This document shows, piece by piece, positions 27,345 to 36,320 of a stretch of DNA of 64,000 nt. Position 1 is the first letter of the stretch. Each line of letters begins with the position of its first letter. Source of the DNA: Pseudoduganella lurida (GTDB lineage: Bacteria; Pseudomonadota; Gammaproteobacteria; Burkholderiales; Burkholderiaceae_D). The translations under genes and the position numbers were made by a program. A model generated the notes under the pieces. The model ran no database searches. It had not been told where the DNA came from and saw only the letters and a program-made list of their open reading frames with translations. The stretch spans positions 62,001-126,000 of the forward strand of contig NZ_VLLB01000012.1 in assembly GCF_007830455.1 (NCBI RefSeq). The letters are read 5' to 3'.

Positions 27345-28265
27345 TCAGGCATGCAAGCAGGGATGGTCTGGCCAAGGGCAGAGGTACGCCGCCAGCTCCT
27401 CTGGCGTGCCGTCCGGGAAGGCGCCCTTCAGGTACTCCAGGAACGCCGAGACGCGGGTGCTGAGCAGCCGGCGCGATGGATACAGTGCCCACAGCGCGAT
27501 CTCCGGTCCTGCCACGTCGCCCCACAGCGCCAGCCGGCCGGCCTCGATGTCGTGCGTGACGAGCGAGATCGGCAGCCGTCCCGCACCGACACCTGCGCGC
27601 ACGGCATCGCGCACCATCACCAGTGACGCCAGGCTGAGGACCGGATCGACGGCGATGGTCCCGCCCTGCATGGTCCACGCAGTGCTCCGGTCATTGGTGC
27701 CGCGCACGACGGCGGGGACAGCGGTGCCGTCCGCCGGCCGCTTCAGGTCCGGGCTGGCCACGACCACCAGCCGGTCGCGCAGGAAGATGCGGCCGATCAG
27801 GTTCTCGTCCGGCGCCGGGTTCACGCGGATCACCAGGTCGTAGGCTTCCTCGACCATGTCGACGGGACGGTCTTCCGTCGTCACTTCCAGCCGCACTTCC
27901 GGGTACTTCAGCGAGAAACCCGCTGCGAGCCGGCCCATCGCCGTCTGCGAGAACAGCAGCGGCGCGCTGATGCGCAGGCGGCCGCGCGGCTTCTCGCCCC
28001 CCGAAGCGATCGCTGCCGCCGCCTCGTCGATCTCCGTCAGCAGCATGGCCGTGCGTTCGTGCAGCGCGCGGCCCTCCTGCGTGAGCTTCAGGGTGCGCGC
28101 GCCCCGCTCGATCAGGCGCAGGCCCAGGCTGTTTTCCAGTTCGAGGACGCGGCGCGACAGCGTGGCTTTCGGGCGGCCGGTGGCGCGGGCGGCGCGGCCG
28201 AAGCCGCCATGACGGGCGACGAGGTTGAAGTCGGCCAGCGCGAGCAGGTCCATCGTTGGTGCCAT
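27345..28265 (-). CDS. LysR regulator (CrgA/PecT type)
   Basis: 306 residues from the ATG at 28265 (28253 is also possible). HTH in FNLVARHGGFGRAARATGRPKATLSRRVLELENSLGLRL; effector domain with RGRLRISAPLLFSQTAMGRL and YDLVIRVNPAPDENLIGR, which marks the CrgA-like subgroup. Divergent from an NmrA-type reductase across a perfect palindrome, so it probably controls that gene. Confidence 0.85.
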   Translation of the reverse strand: MAPTMDLLALADFNLVARHGGFGRAARATGRPKATLSRRVLELENSLGLRLIERGARTLKLTQEGRALHERTAMLLTEIDEAAAAIASGGEKPRGRLRISAPLLFSQTAMGRLAAGFSLKYPEVRLEVTTEDRPVDMVEEAYDLVIRVNPAPDENLIGRIFLRDRLVVVASPDLKRPADGTAVPAVVRGTNDRSTAWTMQGGTIAVDPVLSLASLVMVRDAVRAGVGAGRLPISLVTHDIEAGRLALWGDVAGPEIALWALYPSRRLLSTRVSAFLEYLKGAFPDGTPEELAAYLCPWPDHPCLHA

Positions 28266-28282
28266 GACTGTTCCAGGTGTGA

Positions 28283-28306
28283 GACGGTATGTCCAAATAT
28301 ACCGTC
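28283..28306. promoter_or_regulatory. Palindromic operator GACGGTAT-N8-ATACCGTC
   Basis: A perfect 8-bp inverted repeat 17 bp upstream of the LysR start and 73 bp upstream of the NmrA start. GGTAT...ATACC half-sites are common for CrgA-type LysR regulators of NmrA or quinone-reductase genes. A further single half-site (GGATACC) follows at about 28328. Confidence 0.6.
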
Positions 28307-28378
28307 TATCGGCTCTCCGGTGGGATGGATACCATGGATTCGTCGTCCAACACATCGTTCAACCAACCGGAGAATCAC

Positions 28379-29248
28379 ATGACCATCCTCGTTACGGGTG
28401 CCACCGGCACCGTCGGCCGCCAGGTCGTCACCCAGCTCGTCAACCGCGGCGCTGCCGTCCGTGCCCTCGTCCGCGATCCCGCCAAGGCCCAGTTTCCGGC
28501 CGGTGTCGAGGTCTTGCAGGGCGATTTCCTCGATGTCGCATCGCTGCGCGCGGCGATGTCCGGCGTGTCCACGCTGTTCCTGCTGAACGGGGTCGTTGCC
28601 GATGAATTCACGCAGGCGCTCATTGCCCTCAATGTGGCGCGCGAGGCGGGCATCGAACGCATCGTCTACCTGTCCGTCATCCACGCCGACGTGTACGTGA
28701 ACGTGCCGCACTTCGCGGGCAAGTTCGGCGTCGAACGGATGATCGAGCAGATGGGCTTCGCCGCCACCATCCTGCGGTCCGCCTACTTCATCGGCAACGA
28801 CCTGACGATCAAGGATGTTGTGCTGAACCATGGCGTGTATCCGATGCCGGTCGGCGGCAAGGGCCTGGCCATGATCGACACGCGGGACATCGCCGAGATC
28901 GCGGCCATCGAGCTGCTGCGCCGCGAACAGGCCGCCACGCCGCTGCCGCTGGACCGCATCAACCTCGTCGGCCCCGACACGCTGACCGGCACCGACATCG
29001 CCGCGATCTGGTCCGATGTACTGGAACGTCCGGTGGTCTACGGCGGCGACGACACGGCCGGCTTCGAGCAGAACCTGCTTCACTTCATGCCGGCATGGAT
29101 GGCCTACGACATGCGCCTGATGGGCGAACGCTTCCTCACCGACGGCATGCGGCCGGAAGCTGGCGATGTCGAGCGCCTGACCACGCTGCTGGGCCGCCCG
29201 CTGCATTCGTACCACGAGTTCGCCGCCGCCGTCGTGGCATCCGCCTGA
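28379..29248 (+). CDS. NmrA-like / SDR-a5 NAD(P)-binding protein
   Basis: 289 residues from the ATG at 28379, GGAG 6 bases upstream. Rossmann motif VTGATGTVGRQV (G-x-x-G-x-x-G), then an NmrA pattern (ALVRDPAKAQFPAGVEVLQGDFLD). The tyrosine-lysine catalytic pair of classical SDRs is not obvious, so it may be a redox sensor or quinone/azo-reductase-like enzyme. Followed 24 bp later by the DUF1857 gene, probably co-transcribed. Confidence 0.82.
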   Translation: MTILVTGATGTVGRQVVTQLVNRGAAVRALVRDPAKAQFPAGVEVLQGDFLDVASLRAAMSGVSTLFLLNGVVADEFTQALIALNVAREAGIERIVYLSVIHADVYVNVPHFAGKFGVERMIEQMGFAATILRSAYFIGNDLTIKDVVLNHGVYPMPVGGKGLAMIDTRDIAEIAAIELLRREQAATPLPLDRINLVGPDTLTGTDIAAIWSDVLERPVVYGGDDTAGFEQNLLHFMPAWMAYDMRLMGERFLTDGMRPEAGDVERLTTLLGRPLHSYHEFAAAVVASA

Positions 29249-29272
29249 TCCCAATCATTCAAGGAGAACATC

Positions 29273-29746
29273 ATGATCTATTCATCCGTGACCGTCCCCG
29301 TCAATCCTGATGGCGCCACGCCGCTGACGCGCGCGCAGGCCTGGGCCGGTCTGGTGCTGAAAGCCCGCGACGCCCGCCAGTTCCTGCCGCCCGGCCTGTG
29401 CACGCGCTGCGACGTGACCGAGGAAAGCGCCACGCACATCGTCCGCGACGCCACCATCGGCGGCAGCGACCTGCGCGAAATCATCGTCTTCGAACTGGAA
29501 GCGAAAGTCTCCTTCTTCCAGGCCACGGGGCCGCGCGAAGGCGTGATCGTCAACGAACTGTTCGAGGACGAGACCGGTGCACTGCAGCTGAAGTTCTACT
29601 GCTACACGGGCCTGCGCGGCAAGATACCCGGCGGCCCCGAGGAGCAGGCCGAACAGGCGTGGATGGACAGCGACAAGGGCTACAAAACGGCGCTGCTGTC
29701 GACGCTGCAGCGCACCCGCGAGCTGCTTGCAGCCGGCGAGCTCTGA
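29273..29746 (+). CDS. DUF1857 (AtaL-like SRPBCC) protein
   Basis: 157 residues, start preceded by AAGGAG. The SRPBCC (START-like) fold is suggested by alternating strands with WAGLVLKARDARQFLPPGL at the start and a long C-terminal helix (DKGYKTALLSTLQRTRELL). DUF1857 members bind small hydrophobic ligands but lack a known reaction. Likely in one transcript with the NmrA-like gene. Confidence 0.72.
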   Translation: MIYSSVTVPVNPDGATPLTRAQAWAGLVLKARDARQFLPPGLCTRCDVTEESATHIVRDATIGGSDLREIIVFELEAKVSFFQATGPREGVIVNELFEDETGALQLKFYCYTGLRGKIPGGPEEQAEQAWMDSDKGYKTALLSTLQRTRELLAAGEL

Positions 29747-29753
29747 GCATTAC

Positions 29754-29908
29754 GGCTGAGCTCGTGTCCCGGCCTGGGGTCAGGCGTAGTGACACGCACT
29801 CAGCAGTAGAAGGATTGGAAGACTTGTGTCATAGGGGCGCAATAGCGCAAGTGCATCTACGGTCGAGCTCGTGTCACCACGCCTGGCACCAGGGTGTGAC
29901 ACGAACTC
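29754..29908. repeat. Inverted GAGCTCGTGTCAC repeats between convergent genes
   Basis: A 13-bp inverted repeat with one G-T mismatch (29865-29877 and 29896-29908) encloses CGCCTGGCACCAGGG, a relative of the 1752-1857 repeat. A further degenerate copy (GAGCTCGTGTCCC..CCTGGGGTCAGGC..GTGACACG) begins at about 29758. The hairpin lies between convergent stops at 29746 and 29918, fitting a two-way terminator. Confidence 0.75.
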
Positions 29909-29917
29909 GGCTGTAGG

Positions 29918-31036
29918 CTATTTGGCGACGCGCACCGGGTCGCCGTTGGCGACGCCGTCGGGCGGGTTGGCGATGACGCGCACGCCGGGTGCGAGGCCGG
30001 CCAGCTGGACGGCGTTGCCCAGGTCGCGGGCGATGGTGACGGGCTGCAGCCGCACCTTGCTGCTGCCGTCCACGGTGGCGACCTGCACGCCGTTCTTGCC
30101 GACGATGAGGGAACCCGGTGGCACGCTGACGGCATCGCTGGCACCAGCACTGTCGAAGCGGGCGTTGGCGAAGGCGCCGGGCACCAGCGCGCCATCCTGG
30201 TTGTCGACAGCCAGCTGCACCAGCATCGTGCCGGACGACGCGCTGATCGCCTGCGCCAGCGACTGCACGGTGGCCGTGAATTCCTGGCCGGGCCGCTCGG
30301 GCACGGTGATCTGCGCCTTGCTGCCGGGCTGGATGCGCGCCAGCTGCCGCTGCGGCACGTTGACGTACACGCGCAGCTTGCGCAGGTCGGAGACGACGAA
30401 CAGTTCGCTGCCCGCCGCGCCGCCCACGCTGATCAGATTGCCCACATCCGTATTGCGCGCCGTGACGACGCCATCGAACGGCGCCACCAGCCGGCTGTAG
30501 CGCTGCAGCGTGGAGAGCCGCTGCACATTGGCCTGCAGCGCCTCCACGTTGGACTTCTTGGCCGCGTAGTCGCCCACCCGCTCATCCACTTCCTGGTTCG
30601 ATACGGCCTTCGCCTCCAGCAGGTCCTGCCAGCGTTCGGCCGTACTCTTGGCCAGCACCAGGTTGCTGCGCGCCGTGGCCAGTTCCGCCTTCGCCTGCAG
30701 CAACTGCTGGTCCTGGTCCGGCGTTTCGATGATGGCCAGCGTCTGCCCCGCTTTCACGGGCGTGCCGATATCCACGTTCCACTTCTGCAGGTAGCCGCTG
30801 ACGCGCGCATAGATCGGCGCACGCGACCATGCCTCGATCCGCGCCGGCAGCTCCAGCGCATCGGCAGCGGCCGGCGCTGGCGTAAGCAGCGCGACGGTCG
30901 GAATGGCGCGCTCGCTGGTGCTGCGCTGCAGCTGGTCGGCGTGGCTGCGGCGGCTGACGATACCCGTCGCGACGACGGCGATCACGAGAACGGCGGCGGC
31001 GGCGGCGATGGCCGTCGGCTTGAACTTAGATGGCAT
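29918..31036 (-). CDS. RND efflux periplasmic adaptor (membrane fusion protein)
   Basis: 372 residues from the ATG at 31036, preceded by CCGGAG; an in-frame upstream codon at 31078 would overlap the permease more deeply. N-terminal membrane anchor (IAAAAAVLVIAVVATGIV), biotinyl-lipoyl half-motifs around VSGYLQKWNVDIGTPVKAGQTLAII and VAPFDGVVTARNTDVGNLI, a helical hairpin between (AKAELATARSNLVLAKSTAERWQDLL) and beta-barrel domains. Overlaps the permease gene by 11 bp. No outer-membrane channel gene is nearby. Confidence 0.88.
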   Translation of the reverse strand: MPSKFKPTAIAAAAAVLVIAVVATGIVSRRSHADQLQRSTSERAIPTVALLTPAPAAADALELPARIEAWSRAPIYARVSGYLQKWNVDIGTPVKAGQTLAIIETPDQDQQLLQAKAELATARSNLVLAKSTAERWQDLLEAKAVSNQEVDERVGDYAAKKSNVEALQANVQRLSTLQRYSRLVAPFDGVVTARNTDVGNLISVGGAAGSELFVVSDLRKLRVYVNVPQRQLARIQPGSKAQITVPERPGQEFTATVQSLAQAISASSGTMLVQLAVDNQDGALVPGAFANARFDSAGASDAVSVPPGSLIVGKNGVQVATVDGSSKVRLQPVTIARDLGNAVQLAGLAPGVRVIANPPDGVANGDPVRVAK

Positions 31037-34000
31037 CGGGAACTCCGGAAGAAGATGGAACGGCGGCACGGCGGGCATGGCGCCGGTGCACGAGACTGAA
31101 GACGACGGGGACGAACACCAGCGTGGCGATCGTCGAGCAGATCAGGCCACCGATCACGGCGCGGCCCAGCGGCGCATTCTGTTCGCCGCCCTCGCCCAGG
31201 CCCAGCGCCATCGGCAGCATGCCGATGATCATGGCCAGTGCCGTCATCAGCACGGGACGGAAACGCACGAAGCCCGCTTCCAGCGCGGCCGCCGTCGCGT
31301 CGCCCAGTTCCTCGAGCCGCTCGCGCGCGAACGAGATCACCAGCACGCTGTTCGCGGTGGCCACGCCCATGCACATGATGGCGCCCGTCAGCGCGGGGAC
31401 GGACAAGGTGGTGTCGGTCACGAACAGCATCCACACGATGCCGGCCAGTGCGGCCGGCAGCGCGGACACGATCACGGCCGGATCGAGCCAGGACTGGAAG
31501 TTCACGACGATCAGCAGGTAGATCAGCACGATCGCACCCAGGAGGCCGAACAGCAGGCCGGAGAATGCCCGCTCCATCGTCTTCACCTGACCCAGGATGT
31601 CGACCGTGGCACCCTTCGGTACATCGGCCTTGGTATCCTCGAGGACCTTGCGAATGTCGCGTGCCACGCCGCCCAGGTCGCGGTCCTGCGTGGTCGCATG
31701 GATCTGCACCATCGGCGCCACGTCGTACTGGCTGATCAGCGCACTGCCATTGCCGCGCTCCAGCCGCGCCACGCTGCCCAGCGTCGCCGCATTCGCATTG
31801 GTGCCGTTGCCGACCGGGAGGTTCGCCAGCGCCGCCAGCGAATCGAGTTCGTATTGGGGCGTCTGCATCACGATCGGATACGTCACGCCGTTCTGCGGAT
31901 TGAGCCAGTAGGTCGGCGACACCTGGCTGCTGCCGGCCAGGTTGACGACCAGGCTGTTGGCCACGTCGCGCGTCGTCAGGCCCAGCAGCTGCGCCTGCGT
32001 GCGGTCGACATCCACCTTGAACAGCGGCGCGCGGTCCGACTGCTGGATGCGCGCATCGACGACGCCCGGCACGGCCTTGATGCGCTTGAGGAGCTGCTGC
32101 GCGTAGGCGAAGTTGGCGGCCACGTCGCGGCCGCGCACCTGCACGTCCACCGGTGCCGGCGCGCCGAAGTTCAGGATCTGGCTGACGATATCGGCCGGCG
32201 GGAACGAGAATGTCGTGTCGGGGAACTGGCGCGGCAGCTCGTCGCGCAGGCGCCGCACGTATTCCGCCGTGGGCTTGTGGTCTTCCTTCAGCGCGATCTG
32301 GAAGTCGCCATCCTGGGCGCCGATCGTGCCCGTGTTGTTGTAGGTGATGTTGATCGCCGACGACGGCAGGCCGATATTGTCGACCATCGTCTCGATGTCC
32401 TCGGACGGGATCACGCGGCGGATCGCCTGTTCGATGCTGGCGAAGCGCACGGCGGTTTCCTCGACGCGGGTGCCGATCGGCACGCGCACGTGCATCAGCA
32501 CCTGGCCCGAATCGACGGACGGGAAGAAGTTACTGCCGATGAAGGGCAGCAGTCCGAACGACAGCAGCACGACGGCGAGAAAAGCCACGATGAACAGCGG
32601 CCGGCGGCCGATCGCACTTTTCAGCACGCCGTGATAGCCGTGCCGCAGCTTTTCGAAGCGCGCCTCGAAGCCGCGCTGGAAGCGGGCCAGTGGATTGTTC
32701 GACTGGGCCTGATGTCCATGGGGAGCATGCGCGCGCAGCAGCCAGTTCGCCATCGTCGGCACTAGGGTGCGGGACAGGATGAACGAGCACACCATCGCAA
32801 AGATCACCGCCTCGGCCATCGGCACGAACAGGTAGCGCGCCACGCCTTCCAGGAAGAACATCGGGATGAACACGATGCAGATGCACAGCAGCGACACCAG
32901 CGCCGGCGTGACGATCTGCTGCGCGCCGTCGAGGATCGAGCTCTCCACGTCCTTGCCCTGCTCCAGGTGCCAGTTGATGTTCTCGATGGTGACGGTCGCA
33001 TCGTCGACGAGGATGCCGACGGCCAGCGCCAGGCCGCCCAAGGTCATCAGGTTCAGCGTCTCGCCCAGTGCGGACAGGGCGATGATGGACCCGAGGATCG
33101 ACAGCGGAATCGACACGGCGATGATCACCGTGGAGCGCCAGCTGCCCAGGAACAGCAGGATCATCACGCTCGTCAGCGCCGCGGCGATCGCGCCCTCCAG
33201 CGCCACGCCCTTCACGGCTGCGCGCACGAACACGGACTGGTCGTTGATCGGCACGACCTTCAGCGCATCGGGCAGGCCGGGGCGCAAGGTATCGAGCTTG
33301 GCGCGGATACCGTCGACGATCGCCAGCGTGGAGGCGGAGCCGTTCTTCAATACGGACATCAGCACCGAACGGCCGCCGTCGACGTGCACGATATTGGTCT
33401 GCGGCGCATTGCCGTCGTGGACGTCGGCCACGTCGCGCAGGTAGACGGTGGTGCCGTTCACCACTTTCACCGGCAGCCGGCCCAGTTCCTCGATCGCCGA
33501 GGGCGCGCTGTTCAGCTGGATCGTGTATTCCAGCGTGTCGATCTTCTGAGTACCCACGGGCGTGAGAACGTTCTGCGCGGCCAGTGCCGCGGCGATGTCC
33601 TGCGCGGACAGGCCCAGCGCCTGCAGCGCCGCCGGCTTCACGTCGATCTGCACCTGCCGCTGCTTGCCGCCATACGGCAGCGGGATCGCCGCCCCCGCCA
33701 CGGTGACGAGCGGGGTGCGCAGCGTGTTCATGCCCAGGTCGAACAGCTGCTGTTCCGACAGGCCCGCGCCGGACAGCGCCAGCTGCAGGATCGGCACGGT
33801 GGCCGCGTTGTAGTTCAGGATCAGCGGCGGCGTGATCCCGGGCGGCATCTGGCGCAGCGCGCTTTGCGAGATGGCCGTGACCTGCGCATTGGCCACGGCG
33901 ATGTCCACGCCGGGCTGGAAGAAGATCTTCACGACCGAGACGCCGGGGAAGGTGTTGGCCTCGATATGCTCGATGTCGTTGACGGTGGTCGTCAGCGTGC

Positions 34001-34211
34001 GCTGGAACAGCGTGGAGATGCGGCCCGCCATCTGGTCCGGCGGCTGGCCCGTGTACTGCCATGCCACGGCGATGACGGGGATTTTGATGTCCGGGAAGAT
34101 GTCGGTCGGCGTGCGCAGCGCGGCCAGCGGCCCGACGATCAGGATCAGCAGCGCCAGCACGACGAACGTATAGGGACGCCGCAACGCGACGCGAACAGCA
34201 CCTAACAGCAT
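31026..34211 (-). CDS. RND efflux permease
   Basis: 1061 residues, 12 spans in the RND pattern: TM1, large periplasmic loop, TM2-6, second loop, TM7-12. The proton-relay aspartate pair is in GILVDDATVTIENI (TM4). The early LRTPTDIFPDIKIPVIAVAWQYTG and FPGVSVVKIFFQPG match the branch of hydrophobe/amphiphile exporters distinct from AcrB. Transcribed before its adaptor gene, the reverse of the usual order. A 14-bp palindrome sits in its promoter region. Confidence 0.9.
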   Translation of the reverse strand: MLLGAVRVALRRPYTFVVLALLILIVGPLAALRTPTDIFPDIKIPVIAVAWQYTGQPPDQMAGRISTLFQRTLTTTVNDIEHIEANTFPGVSVVKIFFQPGVDIAVANAQVTAISQSALRQMPPGITPPLILNYNAATVPILQLALSGAGLSEQQLFDLGMNTLRTPLVTVAGAAIPLPYGGKQRQVQIDVKPAALQALGLSAQDIAAALAAQNVLTPVGTQKIDTLEYTIQLNSAPSAIEELGRLPVKVVNGTTVYLRDVADVHDGNAPQTNIVHVDGGRSVLMSVLKNGSASTLAIVDGIRAKLDTLRPGLPDALKVVPINDQSVFVRAAVKGVALEGAIAAALTSVMILLFLGSWRSTVIIAVSIPLSILGSIIALSALGETLNLMTLGGLALAVGILVDDATVTIENINWHLEQGKDVESSILDGAQQIVTPALVSLLCICIVFIPMFFLEGVARYLFVPMAEAVIFAMVCSFILSRTLVPTMANWLLRAHAPHGHQAQSNNPLARFQRGFEARFEKLRHGYHGVLKSAIGRRPLFIVAFLAVVLLSFGLLPFIGSNFFPSVDSGQVLMHVRVPIGTRVEETAVRFASIEQAIRRVIPSEDIETMVDNIGLPSSAINITYNNTGTIGAQDGDFQIALKEDHKPTAEYVRRLRDELPRQFPDTTFSFPPADIVSQILNFGAPAPVDVQVRGRDVAANFAYAQQLLKRIKAVPGVVDARIQQSDRAPLFKVDVDRTQAQLLGLTTRDVANSLVVNLAGSSQVSPTYWLNPQNGVTYPIVMQTPQYELDSLAALANLPVGNGTNANAATLGSVARLERGNGSALISQYDVAPMVQIHATTQDRDLGGVARDIRKVLEDTKADVPKGATVDILGQVKTMERAFSGLLFGLLGAIVLIYLLIVVNFQSWLDPAVIVSALPAALAGIVWMLFVTDTTLSVPALTGAIMCMGVATANSVLVISFARERLEELGDATAAALEAGFVRFRPVLMTALAMIIGMLPMALGLGEGGEQNAPLGRAVIGGLICSTIATLVFVPVVFSLVHRRHARRAAVPSSSGVPDAI

Positions 34212-34319
34212 TGAAAACCCCCGGTTGACTGATTGTCGAGCTCAGCCCGCTACCATATCGCACTTCGGCCGACACAGTAAGACGCCCTGCCCGCATGCGT
34301 TCATGAGCGGACTCATTAA

Positions 34320-34333
34320 TTGCAAATTTGCAA
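34320..34333. promoter_or_regulatory. TTGCAAATTTGCAA palindrome upstream of RND operon
   Basis: A perfect 14-bp palindrome about 110 bp upstream of the permease start, next to a TATTAT box on the minus strand. The size and symmetry suit a TetR-type repressor, the usual class for RND pumps, but no such gene is adjacent. Confidence 0.5.
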
Positions 34334-34404
34334 GTCATAATACTACCGGAATGAAGGACTTGATTTGTACCGCAATGTAACTGGAGGCAGAAAATGACGG
34401 ACGC

Positions 34405-34453
34405 GTTCAGTTTTCAATACGTTCGGCTTTCTGAACGCCGCGCAGAACTGAAC
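34405..34453 (-). terminator. Nested stem-loop downstream of the PAS gene
   Basis: Outer arms GTTCAGTT (34405-34412) and AACTGAAC (34446-34453) enclose an inner GTTC/GAAC pair (34421-34436). On the minus strand it starts 39 bp after the PAS stop codon. No long U-run follows, so termination strength is uncertain. Confidence 0.4.
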
Positions 34454-34491
34454 ACAGGGTGGCGCGCCGATCTTGGCGCAGAGATGAGGTG

Positions 34492-34962
34492 CTACTTCGC
34501 GACAGGCGTCGCACTTGCTCCGGCCTCCAGCTCCCGCACCCGCACGCGCAGCACGCGGTCCTCGGCCCAGCGCGCGGTGTCGTCGCGCACGACCGCGGCA
34601 ATGGCGGACACCTTGCCATCCGCGCCATGCAGCAGTGCGACGGTGAAGGCAATCGACAGGGGCTTGCCTTCCTTGTGCACGGCCGGCACGCGCAGCACGT
34701 CGGCGCCGTAGCGCGTGACGCCCGTCGCCATCGTCTTGTGATAGCCGTCCCAGTGGCGGCCCTGCTGGCGTGGCGGGATGATCAGGTCGAGCGACCGGCC
34801 CACCGCTTCTTCCGCGCTGAAGCCGAAGATGCGCGTGGAAGCGGCGTTCCAGAACGTGATGATGCCGGCCGCATCGCAGACGATCACGCTGTCGCCCAGC
34901 GCCTGCAGCAGCTGCGGGAAATCGACGGCCGCGGGCTGGGAGGCATCCTTTTCGACATTCAT
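34492..34962 (-). CDS. Stand-alone PAS domain protein
   Basis: 156 residues from the ATG at 34962, preceded by CCAGGAG. One PAS domain covers about residues 15-130: LLQALGDSVIVCDAAGIITFWN, then STRIFGFSAEEAVGRSLDLIIPPRQQGRHWDGYHKTMATG, a pattern seen in haem- or flavin-containing PAS folds. No output domain. It follows frc on the same strand behind a terminator. Might sense redox or oxygen state for the oxalate genes; that is inference. Confidence 0.75.
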   Translation of the reverse strand: MNVEKDASQPAAVDFPQLLQALGDSVIVCDAAGIITFWNAASTRIFGFSAEEAVGRSLDLIIPPRQQGRHWDGYHKTMATGVTRYGADVLRVPAVHKEGKPLSIAFTVALLHGADGKVSAIAAVVRDDTARWAEDRVLRVRVRELEAGASATPVAK

Positions 34963-34974
34963 GGCAGCTCCTGG

Positions 34975-35018
34975 CGAATAAAAAATGAAAATGCGCGCCG
35001 GCCTCCGCGGGCGCGCAT
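34975..35018 (-). terminator. Intrinsic terminator after frc
   Basis: On the minus strand a perfect 9-bp stem (ATGCGCGCC at 34991-34999 with GGCGCGCAT at 35010-35018) is followed by a T-rich run TTTTCATTTTTT. It starts 16 bp beyond the frc stop and should end the oxc-frc transcript before the PAS gene. Confidence 0.75.
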
Positions 35019-35034
35019 GAATCATCACGATGGC

Positions 35035-36285
35035 TTACACCACGCGCTGTTCGTGCAGTGCCGCGATCTTCTGCGGGTCGTAGCCCAGGCCGGCCAGGAT
35101 CTCGTCCGTGTGTTCGCCCAGCAGCGGCGAGCCCTTGATCTCCACCTTCAGGTCGGAGAACTTGATCGGGCTGCCCACCGTCAGGTAGGTGCCGCGCTCC
35201 TTGTGCTCCACTTCCGTGATCGTGCCGCTGGCGCGCAGCGACGGATCGGCGGCGATCTCCTTCATCGACAGCACCGGCGAGCATGGAATGTCGAACTTGC
35301 GCAGGATGTCCACGGCCTCGAACTTCGTCTTGTCCTTCAGCCATTCCTCGATGGTGGCGAAAATGTCGAAGATCTTGTCCTGGCGCGCCTGGGCCGTCGT
35401 GTAGGCCGGATCGTCGATCCACTCTTCCTTGCCGATGGCGCGGCAGATCGGCGCCCACGCATGGCCCTGGATCGTGAAGTAGATGTAGGCATTCGGATCG
35501 GTCTGCCAGCCCTTGCACTTGAGGACCCAGCCCGGCTGGCCGCCGCCGCCCGCATTGCCGCCGCGCGGCACCACGTCGGAGAACGTGCCGTGCGGGTATT
35601 GCGGATATTCTTCCAGGTAGCCCACGCGGTCGAGCCTCTGCTGGTCGCGCAGTTTCACGCGGCACAGGTTCAGCACGCTGTCCTGCATCGACACGGCCAC
35701 CTTCTGGCCTTTACCGGTGGTGTCGCGTGCACGCAGCGCCGTCAGGATGCCGATCGCCAGGTGCATCCCCGTGTTGCTGTCGCCCAGCGCGGCGGCGCTG
35801 ACGGTGGGCGGACCATCGTCGAAGCCCGTCGTGGAGGCGGCACCGCCGGCGCATTGCGCCACGTTCTCGTACACCTTCAGGTCCTCGTAATGGTGGCCGT
35901 CGCTGAAGCCTTTTACGGAGGCGACGATCATGCCGGGGTTGATTTCCTTGATGTGCTCCCATGTAAAGCCCATGCGGTCGAGCGCGCCGGGGCCGAAGTT
36001 CTCGACCAGCACGTCGGACTCCTTGATCAGCTTCGTCAGGATGTCCTTGCCGTCCTGCGTCTTCGTGTCCAGGGTCAGGGAGCGCTTGTTACTGTTCAAC
36101 ATGGTGAAATACAGCGCGTCCACGCCGGGGATGTCGCGCAGCTGCGAACGGGTGACGTCGCCGGCGCCGGGGCGCTCCACCTTGATCACGTCCGCGCCGA
36201 ACCAGGCCAGCAGCTGCGTGCATGCCGGTCCGGCCTGCACGTGCGTGAAGTCGATGATCTTGATGCCTTCCAGTGGTTTGCTCAT
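35035..36285 (-). CDS. frc: Formyl-CoA:oxalate CoA-transferase
   Basis: 416 residues, class III CoA-transferase. It moves CoA from formyl-CoA to oxalate, giving oxalyl-CoA and formate. The catalytic aspartate is Asp169 (LGDSNTGMH), the same number as in Oxalobacter Frc, and the glycine loop GGGGQ is intact at 246-250. AAGGAGACC precedes the start. It follows oxc by 35 bp, so oxc-frc is an operon that forms the oxalate-to-formate cycle. A second copy is at 49906-51153. Confidence 0.95.
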   Translation of the reverse strand: MSKPLEGIKIIDFTHVQAGPACTQLLAWFGADVIKVERPGAGDVTRSQLRDIPGVDALYFTMLNSNKRSLTLDTKTQDGKDILTKLIKESDVLVENFGPGALDRMGFTWEHIKEINPGMIVASVKGFSDGHHYEDLKVYENVAQCAGGAASTTGFDDGPPTVSAAALGDSNTGMHLAIGILTALRARDTTGKGQKVAVSMQDSVLNLCRVKLRDQQRLDRVGYLEEYPQYPHGTFSDVVPRGGNAGGGGQPGWVLKCKGWQTDPNAYIYFTIQGHAWAPICRAIGKEEWIDDPAYTTAQARQDKIFDIFATIEEWLKDKTKFEAVDILRKFDIPCSPVLSMKEIAADPSLRASGTITEVEHKERGTYLTVGSPIKFSDLKVEIKGSPLLGEHTDEILAGLGYDPQKIAALHEQRVV

Positions 36286-36320
36286 GATGCGGTCTCCTTT
36301 CGAAATCGTGGGCCGGCCGG

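Noticed and set aside
31026-34211. RND permease as a heavy-metal (CzcA/CusA) exporter
   Set aside because: No methionine or acidic metal relay is obvious and no metal-resistance gene is nearby; the pattern fits drug-type RND pumps better.
34394-34711. 105-codon plus-strand frame with a strong GGAGG ribosome site
   Set aside because: Two thirds are antisense to the PAS gene and low in complexity; only the start signal looks real. Kept as a possible remnant, not a gene.
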